Shown here: positions 6,870-13,027 of the stretch, piece by piece
Numbering within the stretch: position 1 is the first letter of the stretch
Layout of the letters: the number at the start of each line of letters is the position of its first letter
Assembly (NCBI GenBank): GCA_964614585.1
Contig: CAZTLW010000038.1
Location: forward strand, 1-17,075
Length of the DNA stretch: 17,075 nucleotides
DNA from: JAHEFX01 sp964614585
Lineage (GTDB): Bacteria; Actinomycetota; Acidimicrobiia; Spongiisociales; JAENVV01
Reading direction: 5' to 3'
The notes under the pieces: generated by a model
The model's input: the letters and a program-made list of their open reading frames with translations, nothing else
Databases searched by the model: none
What the model was told of the DNA's origin: nothing
Program-made: the position numbers and the translations under genes

Positions 6870-6923
6870 CCAGCCGATGGCGTCGGTCTCCCCCGGAATT
6901 CCGAATCCGTCACACCCTCCCCG

Positions 6924-6929
6924 TACGAT
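6924..6929 (+). promoter_or_regulatory. -10 element of the DUF222/HNH gene, leaderless
   Basis: TACGAT is followed by eight bases and the ATG at 6938. No Shine-Dalgarno lies between them. Confidence 0.55.
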
Positions 6930-6937
6930 GCGAACAC

Positions 6938-8168
6938 ATGTTCGGTATCTGCGAGGAAGCGCCCATCGAGGCGGAGCTGCCCGGCCCGGAGACCTGGGCC
7001 GACCTCCACGCTGCGCTTCTGGCCTTTACCACGTTCTCGGTCGACCGGCGTGAGCTGTCCGACGTCGAGGCGGTGATGCTCCTCGAGGCTCGCCAGCGCC
7101 TCATCAACCACCTCATGGCTGAGCGATCGGCCGACATCGTCGACGTGTGCCGCCGCACCGGTGCCCTGGACGAGCCCGGCGAGTTCGACGCCCTCGAGGT
7201 GGCGTGTGCGCTCACCCTCACGCGCCGCAAGTCCGAGGCCGAGGTCGACCTGGCGTTCGGTCTCGAGCGCCTCCCGGTGGTCTTCGGGGCCCTGTACGCC
7301 GGCGAGATCGACTGGGTGCGCGCCCGGATCATCGTGGAGGGTCTCGACCACCTCGACGACGCCACCGCGGCCGAGATCGCCGCCGAGATCCTCACCGAAG
7401 CCCCCCGCCTCACCACCGGCAAGCTGGCCGCCCTGATCCGGCGGGTCTGCCTCGACCACGATCCCGATGACGCCGCCGAGCGCTACCGCCGGTCGACCGA
7501 GGATCGGTCGGTAGCCGCCATCGCCAACGCCGACGGTACCGGGCTCCTGGTCGCCGACCGCCTGCCCGCCGACCAACTCCACGCCGCCCTGGACCACATC
7601 GACGACCTGGCCCGCCGACTCGGCGACGATCGCACCATGGACCAGAAGCGGGCGGACGTGATGCTCGACCTGCTGGCGGGTCGCTGCCACCACCTCCGCT
7701 CCGACGGTGCCACCAGTCGGGTCGACGTGATCGTCGACCTCGAGACCCTCATCGGCCTCGCCGATCGGCCCGCCGAGATCCCCGGCTGGGGTCCCACCCT
7801 CGCCGACATCGCCCGCAAGGCCGCCCGCAGTTTCCGACGGGAACTGCAACCCACGAGCGAAGCGAGTGGGCGCCGTCGAGGTCACCGCCCGGGTCCCGTC
7901 GGCTGCCCAGCGGCGCGCCATCCACCACCGCCGTCCCCGCTGCTGTTTCCCCGGCTGCCGCATGCCGGCCAGGCGCTCCGACCTGGACCATCGGGTCCCG
8001 CACGCCGTCGGTGGTCCCACCCGGGTCGACAACCTGGTCCCGCTCTGCCGCTTCCATCATCGGGGCAGGCACGAAGGCCTCTGGAGCTACGTCATCGACC
8101 CCGACGGCGGCATCGTGTGGACCTCCCCGCTCGGCCTCACCTACACGGTCGATCCCCGCGGCCCGTAG
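6938..8168 (+). pseudogene. DUF222 / HNH endonuclease domain protein (13E12-like), frameshifted
   Basis: The N-terminal part starts MFGICEEAPIEAELPG and contains the DUF222 domain: VEAVMLLEARQRLINHLMAERSADI, LALTRRKSEAEVDLAFGLERLP-type helices, and QKRADVMLDLLAGRC. It reads cleanly to LADIARKAARSF near 7833. The HNH nuclease domain is intact but in another frame, from about 7866: VTARVPSAAQRRAIHHRRP, CCFPGCRMPARRSDLDHRVPH, GGPTRVDNLVPLCRFHHRGRH, to the TAG at 8166-8168. Both zinc-ribbon-like CxxxC and the LDHRVPHAxGG / CRFHH motifs are present. Joining the two frames requires one extra base (or two missing) between about 7820 and 7870, where neither frame looks like the family. The family is common and repeated in actinobacterial genomes, is often mobile in appearance, and has no settled function. 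Either this copy is inactivated or the base count is a sequencing error. Confidence 0.85.
7850..7870 (+). repeat. Short GAGCGAAGCGAG-core element at the frame break
   Basis: CCCAC, then GAGCGAAGCGA, then GTGGG: an imperfect palindrome with 5-bp terminal arms. It lies exactly where the DUF222 frame gives way to the HNH frame and does not resemble family sequence in any frame. From memory, similar sequences recur in many actinobacterial genomes; this was not checked here. I see only one copy in this window. Confidence 0.35.
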
Positions 8169-8182
8169 GGCTCGTCCCTACG
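8164..8182. terminator. Hairpin spanning the convergent gene ends
   Basis: CGTAGGG, loop CTCGT, CCCTACG: a 7-bp perfect stem. The left arm contains the TAG stop of the HNH frame (8166-8168) and the right arm contains the complementary-strand TAG of the sulfurtransferase (8178-8180). It is a likely bidirectional terminator for the two convergent units. Confidence 0.5.
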
Positions 8183-8999
8183 CCCGCTCCACCGGCAGGC
8201 CCGCCGTGGACCACTCCGAGTACGACCCCGGGTACAGCGCCGGCTCCGGGAGCCCGGCGGCCACGGCGCCCAGGATCACCGCGCACGCCGTGACCCCCGA
8301 ACCGCACGAGGCGATCGCGGGTCCCTCGCCGATCGCCGGTGCCAGCCGATCGGCCAGCGCCTCGGGGGCGAGGAACCGGCCGTCGGTGCCCACGACGGCC
8401 CCCGTCGGCAGGTTCACCGCCCCCGGAATGTGACCCGGCACCGGGTCCACGGGTTCGACCTCGCCCCGGAACCGCTCCGGCGCCCGGGCATCGACCAATA
8501 CCTTCTCGCCCCGGTCGGCGACGGCGGCGCGGTCCACCGTCGTCGTCAACGGGTCGGACATGGCGAAGAGCGCCGGCGGGTGGTCGGGCACCACGCGGCT
8601 CACGGGGTGGCCCGCCCGCACCCAGGCCGGCCACCCACCGTCGAGCACGGCGACCCGCTCGTGGCCCAGCCACCGCAGCAACCACCAGAGTCGGGCGGCG
8701 ATGGCCCCCGCGGCGTCGTCATAGGCCACCACGTCGTGCCCACTGCCGATGCCGATCTCGCCCAGGCGGGCTGCCAGCGCCTGTCGGCCCGGCAGCGGGT
8801 GACGGCCGGCGTCGGGCACCGAGGTGTCGGACAGGTCGTCCTCGAGGTCGAGGAACACCGCCCCGGGGACGTGGCCCTCCGCGTAGCGCACCGCGCCGAG
8901 GGTCGGGGCGCTGAGGTACCACCGGACGTCGACGATCCGCAGGCTCGGGTCGCCGAGCCGCTCGGCCACCTCGTCGGGGTCGACGATCGGCCCGGTCAT
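8178..8999 (-). CDS. Two-domain sulfurtransferase (3-mercaptopyruvate / thiosulfate type)
   Basis: A 273-residue tandem-rhodanese protein, the normal length for the family. The inactive N-terminal domain has RIVDVRWYLS (21-30), AEGHVPGAVFLDLEDDLSD (40-58) and VAYDDAAG (91-98), with aspartate at the position of the catalytic cysteine. The C-terminal domain has VLVDARAPERFRGEVEP (167-183), PGHIPGAVNLPTG (188-200) and the active loop CGSGVTA (232-238) with C232. That loop is the mercaptopyruvate sulfurtransferase type, not the CRKG(V/T) loop of thiosulfate rhodaneses. However, of the two arginines known to hold mercaptopyruvate in MST, only R178 is evident; the EPR arginine appears replaced (EPVDP, V184). 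It is the last gene of the CLC operon and its ATG overlaps the YjbQ stop as ATGA. Confidence 0.92.
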   Translation of the reverse strand: MTGPIVDPDEVAERLGDPSLRIVDVRWYLSAPTLGAVRYAEGHVPGAVFLDLEDDLSDTSVPDAGRHPLPGRQALAARLGEIGIGSGHDVVAYDDAAGAIAARLWWLLRWLGHERVAVLDGGWPAWVRAGHPVSRVVPDHPPALFAMSDPLTTTVDRAAVADRGEKVLVDARAPERFRGEVEPVDPVPGHIPGAVNLPTGAVVGTDGRFLAPEALADRLAPAIGEGPAIASCGSGVTACAVILGAVAAGLPEPALYPGSYSEWSTAGLPVERA

Positions 9000-9403
9000 C
9001 CGGCCAGGAATGAGAGTCGGACCCGCCGGCGGGGGTTGTCGACGTTGGTGTCGACGAGCACGATCGACTGCCAGGTGCCGAGGGCCGGCTGTCCCCCGAG
9101 GACCGGGAGGGTGAGACTGGGGGCGATGAAGGCCGGGAGGACGTGGTCGCGCCCGTGGCCCGGCGCCCCGTGCTCGTGGCGCCAGCGCCCCCGCTCGGCC
9201 GGGAGTACGTCGTCGATCGCCGCCAGCAGGTCGGCGTCGCTGCCGGCACCTGTCTCGATGATCGCCACCCCTGCCGTGGCGTGGGGCACGAACACCGACA
9301 CCAGCCCGTCTCCCCGGTCGCGGCAGAACGAGCCGACGCGGTCGGTGAGATCGGTGACGGTGGGCGACCCCCCGGTCTCGACCTCGAGCTCGATCGACTC
9401 CAC
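8996..9403 (-). CDS. YjbQ / UPF0047 family protein
   Basis: A 135-residue single-domain protein of the YjbQ (UPF0047) family, normally 130-140 residues. Visible family features are VSVFVPHATAGVAIIE (36-50, H41), RWRHEHGAPGHGRDHVLPAFIAPSLTLPV (73-101, with H76, H78, H83 and H87 probably forming the metal or phosphate site), GGQPALGTWQSIVLVDTN (103-120) and the arginine-rich end DNPRRRVRL. E. coli YjbQ has weak thiamine-phosphate synthase activity, but the true role of the family is not established. The start is taken as the GTG at 9401-9403, because it overlaps the previous gene's TAG by one base (TAGTG) and puts the first strand VESIELEVETGG right after it. Its TGA overlaps the sulfurtransferase ATG. 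Confidence 0.9.
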   Translation of the reverse strand: MESIELEVETGGSPTVTDLTDRVGSFCRDRGDGLVSVFVPHATAGVAIIETGAGSDADLLAAIDDVLPAERGRWRHEHGAPGHGRDHVLPAFIAPSLTLPVLGGQPALGTWQSIVLVDTNVDNPRRRVRLSFLAG

Positions 9404-9921
9404 TATGTGGTGCCCGGGTCCTCGTCCTCGGCGAGGTCGGTCTTCAACTCCTCGAGCAGGTCGGCGTCGTCGAGCTCCCGCTGGGCGGCAGCCGCAAGGT
9501 CGTCCTCCTCGCCCTCGTCCTGCCCGTCCCGAGCCTTGCTGAAGGCCTCGGAGGCCTCCTTGCCGAGCTGGTCGAAGGTGGCACCCAGGGCGTTGAGCAT
9601 CGACGTCCCGGCGCGGGAGGCCTGTTCCTTCACCTCGGGGTCGCGGGCGGCGTCGCCGATGGCCCCGAAGAAGCGACCGAGGCCGCGACCGAAGGCGCGG
9701 GCGGCCTCCCGAAGCTCGTCGGGGCTGGGACCCGGCTCCTCGCCCTCGCCCGGGGCCTCGTAGTGGCCGCGGACGGCAGAGCCGAGGGCGCGAATCTGCT
9801 GACCGGCGGCCGACCACTCGTCGTCGGCCTCGTGGGTCGGCTCGTCCGCCTCGGCCGTCGTGTCGCCGGTGTCGCTCGGCGGCTCCTCGGGCTCGTCGAT
9901 GGGCGTGTCGTCCTCGTTCAT
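9403..9921 (-). CDS. Acidic helical protein of unknown function
   Basis: A 172-residue, very acidic protein with no signal peptide or membrane segment. Residues 1-36 are a disordered, Glu/Asp/Thr/Pro-rich leader. Residues 37-55 (SAAGQQIRALGSAVRGHYE) and 68-130 (DELREAARAFGRGLGRFFGAIGDAARDPEVKEQASRAGTSMLNALGATFDQLGKEASEAFSKA) look like amphipathic helices. The RDPEVKEQASRA stretch is the part most likely to be conserved. The tail (131-172) is again acidic. I cannot assign a named family. The ATG overlaps the CLC stop as ATGA and has GGGAGGA just upstream. It may be a soluble partner or regulator of one of the operon products, but that is a guess from position only. Confidence 0.8.
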   Translation of the reverse strand: MNEDDTPIDEPEEPPSDTGDTTAEADEPTHEADDEWSAAGQQIRALGSAVRGHYEAPGEGEEPGPSPDELREAARAFGRGLGRFFGAIGDAARDPEVKEQASRAGTSMLNALGATFDQLGKEASEAFSKARDGQDEGEEDDLAAAAQRELDDADLLEELKTDLAEDEDPGTT

Positions 9922-12032
9922 GGTTCCTCCCGTGGATGGTCGGAGGCTACGCCGTCGGGGGGCGGTGGGACCGCGGGCACTTCGATGGTGTACTCGGCGG
10001 TGGGCTCGTCGGCACCGGCGTTGAGTCGTTCGATGAGCCGGCGTTCCGAGCCCTCGCTGCCGAAGGCGGTCACGACGTCGCCGGCGAACAGTTCGGTGGT
10101 GCCGGAGGGGACGAGGACCATGGTGCCCCGTCGGATGGAGACGAGCGTGGATCCCTCCGGCCAGGCCACCTCCTTCACGGTGCGCCGGTCGGCGAACGAC
10201 CCCGGGGGGACTCGGAACTCGTAGTAGTGCACCCCCGGCTCGGTGCGCATCCGGAGACGGCTGCGATGCAACTCGCCGGCGGTCGACGATCCCAACGCCT
10301 GGTGGTAGGCATTGACGGCGTCCTCGCGCCGGAAGAGCCCGACGAGACGGGTCGGGTCGTCGACCGCCACCACGGGCAGGCGCCCGATCCCGAGGGCCGC
10401 CATGCGCTCGAGCGCCGCCGACACGGGGGTGTCGGGGGTGACCGTGGCCGGTCGGGGGGTCATCGCCCCGACCGCCGGCATGGTGTCGTCATGGGCCTTG
10501 GCGATGTCGGTGAGGGTCACGATGCCGACCAGGCGGCCGCCGCCGTCGACCACCGGTGCCCCATGGGATCGCCGCTTGTCGAGCTCGGCCCTCACCGTGC
10601 CGAGCGGGGTGGTGTCGCGCACCCGCATCGGGCTCGTGGTCATGACCGACCCCACCGCGACCGTGTCGAGCAGGTCGATCTCACCGGCTCGGGGGATCTT
10701 GATCCCGCGGCGGGCGAGGGCGCCGGTGTAGAGCGACTCGGGATGGAACCGCTCGGCGATGAACGTCGCCAGGGCGGCGGAGAACATCAGGGGCAGCACG
10801 AGCCCGTAGTTGCGGGACCCGGTGATCTCGAAGACGATCAGGATGGACGTCAGGGGCGCCCGCCCGACGGCCGCGAACATCGTCGCCATCCCCACCACCG
10901 CGAACGCGCCGGGCTCGAGGGCCGAGACGGTCCACAGCTCCGAGAGGGCCTCCCCGAAGGCCACGCCGATGGCGCCGCCGATGAAGAGGCTGGGCATGAA
11001 CAGGCCCGCCGACCCGCCCGAGGCGTGGGTGAGGGTCGAGGCGACGATCTTGAAGGCGGCGAGGCCGGCGATCGCCCACCAGGCGAACCCGAAGATGGTG
11101 TCGGCGTTGGCGGTGATGAAGTTCCCCAGCAGCTCCTGGCCGGACCGCAGCACGAGCGGCTCCTCACCGCCGATCACCACCAGTTCGACGAGGGCGACGG
11201 CGCCGACGGCGAGGCCCATGCCCACGGGCCGCAGCCAGGAGCCGAAGCGCTCGCCGAGGGTCTCGGAGAGGTCGACGAGGCGGAGGAAACCGATGGCGAC
11301 GACGATGATCACGACCGCCAGCCCGGCGTAGAGGAACAGCTCCCGGGGATCGCCGAGGGTGTACGGGCGGGCCGACAGGATCGCCTCGTCGCCGACGAGG
11401 CTCTCGGTGGTGACCGCCGCGGTGACCGAGGCCACCACGACCGACGACAGGTGGCGCACGGAGAACGTGCCGAGGATCACCTCGAGGGCGAAGAGCATCC
11501 CGGCGATGGGGGCATTGAACGAGGCGCCGATGCCGGCGCCCGCTCCCGCCGCCACGAGGCTCCGCACCATGTCCTCCCCGAGGCCGAACCGGCGGGCCAC
11601 GACCGATCCGATGGTGCCGCCGAGTTGGACCACCGGGCCTTCGCGGCCGCCCGAGCCGCCGCCACCGATGGTGAGGGCGGTGGCGACGAGCTTGGTGGGG
11701 ATGATCTGCCACCGCATCCGCCCGTTGCGCAGGATGAGGTCCTCGATGGTCTCGGCGATGCCGCTGCCCATGGTCTCCGGTGCGAAGCGACGCGAGATCG
11801 CCCACGACGCCAGCAACGCCAGGGGCAGGACCGCCAGCCACGCCCACGATCCGGCGCCCGATGCCTCGATCCCCACGTCGACCAGATGGGCGGCTCCCTC
11901 GATCAGGGTGATGAGCGCGGCGGCGCCGAGGCCGACGCCCACGCCGACGACGGCCGAGATGAGGAGGAAGGCGCCGGTCCGGCGCTCCGTGAGCGCCCCG
12001 AATCCGGGGATTCGATCCAGCCACCGTCGCAT
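9918..12032 (-). CDS. CLC-family chloride channel/transporter with CBS pair and TrkA-C domain
   Basis: A 704-residue membrane protein. Residues 20-445 are the CLC membrane domain with all anion-site motifs: MGSGIAET (88-95, pore Ser90, with Ala in place of the usual Pro), GGREGPVVQLGG (128-139, gating glutamate E131), FNAPIAGMLFALE (172-184), GGSAGLFMPSLFIGG (339-353), APLTSILIVFEITG (392-405) and SLYTGAL (433-439, pore Tyr435). Residues 461-513 and 521-580 are two CBS motifs, which usually bind adenine nucleotides. Residues 600-675 resemble a TrkA-C (RCK_C) ligand-binding domain. At the position of the internal proton glutamate (E203 of E. coli ClC) there is valine (V185 in ALEVIL), as in CLC channels. 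TAGGCT lies six bases before the ATG, so the message is probably leaderless. It heads a four-gene operon with overlapping junctions. Whether it acts as a channel or an exchanger is inferred, not proven. Confidence 0.94.
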   Translation of the reverse strand: MRRWLDRIPGFGALTERRTGAFLLISAVVGVGVGLGAAALITLIEGAAHLVDVGIEASGAGSWAWLAVLPLALLASWAISRRFAPETMGSGIAETIEDLILRNGRMRWQIIPTKLVATALTIGGGGSGGREGPVVQLGGTIGSVVARRFGLGEDMVRSLVAAGAGAGIGASFNAPIAGMLFALEVILGTFSVRHLSSVVVASVTAAVTTESLVGDEAILSARPYTLGDPRELFLYAGLAVVIIVVAIGFLRLVDLSETLGERFGSWLRPVGMGLAVGAVALVELVVIGGEEPLVLRSGQELLGNFITANADTIFGFAWWAIAGLAAFKIVASTLTHASGGSAGLFMPSLFIGGAIGVAFGEALSELWTVSALEPGAFAVVGMATMFAAVGRAPLTSILIVFEITGSRNYGLVLPLMFSAALATFIAERFHPESLYTGALARRGIKIPRAGEIDLLDTVAVGSVMTTSPMRVRDTTPLGTVRAELDKRRSHGAPVVDGGGRLVGIVTLTDIAKAHDDTMPAVGAMTPRPATVTPDTPVSAALERMAALGIGRLPVVAVDDPTRLVGLFRREDAVNAYHQALGSSTAGELHRSRLRMRTEPGVHYYEFRVPPGSFADRRTVKEVAWPEGSTLVSIRRGTMVLVPSGTTELFAGDVVTAFGSEGSERRLIERLNAGADEPTAEYTIEVPAVPPPPDGVASDHPREEP
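9925..9930 (-). promoter_or_regulatory. Ribosome binding site of the acidic protein gene
   Basis: GGAGGA lies three bases before the ATG at 9921, inside the last codons of the CLC gene. It supports initiation at 9921 by ribosomes finishing CLC. Confidence 0.6.
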
Positions 12033-12038
12033 GCCGAG

Positions 12039-12044
12039 AGCCTA
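12039..12044 (-). promoter_or_regulatory. -10 element of the CLC operon, leaderless
   Basis: TAGGCT on the minus strand, six bases before the ATG at 12032. It mirrors the TAGGCT at 12074-12079 on the other strand. Confidence 0.55.
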
Positions 12045-12073
12045 CGACCGGCGCCACCGTCGGCGGCCGTCCG

Positions 12074-12079
12074 TAGGCT
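12074..12079 (+). promoter_or_regulatory. -10 element of the exonuclease gene, leaderless
   Basis: TAGGCT on the plus strand, seven bases before the GTG at 12087. The two divergent -10 hexamers are separated by 29 bp. Confidence 0.55.
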
Positions 12080-12086
12080 GTCCGGG

Positions 12087-12956
<870 letters not shown>

Positions 12957-13007
12957 CGTTCCTGTGTCGCCCAGCCCTCTCCTGAAGGGGTGAGTGACAC
13001 AGGAACG
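12957..13007. repeat. 51-bp inverted repeat between convergent genes, possible bidirectional terminator or REP-like element
   Basis: Perfect 12-bp arms, CGTTCCTGTGTC (12957-12968) and GACACAGGAACG (12996-13007), enclose a 27-base interior that can itself fold around CTCC-TGAA-GGGG. The left arm starts at the first base after the exonuclease stop. The LuxR gene ends 20 bp past the right arm. It is less GC-rich than the surrounding sequence and its arms look like a defined unit. Confidence 0.6.
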
Positions 13008-13027
13008 GGGTGGGCCGGGGGCTTGGC

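Noticed and set aside
7820..7870. Programmed ribosomal frameshift to join DUF222 and HNH
   Set aside because: I see no slippery heptamer or supporting pseudoknot, and no such mechanism is known for this family. Mutation or sequencing error is simpler.
6137..8032. A 631-codon minus-strand open frame over the nucleotidyltransferase and DUF222 genes
   Set aside because: It crosses two recognisable genes in other frames and has no family signature.
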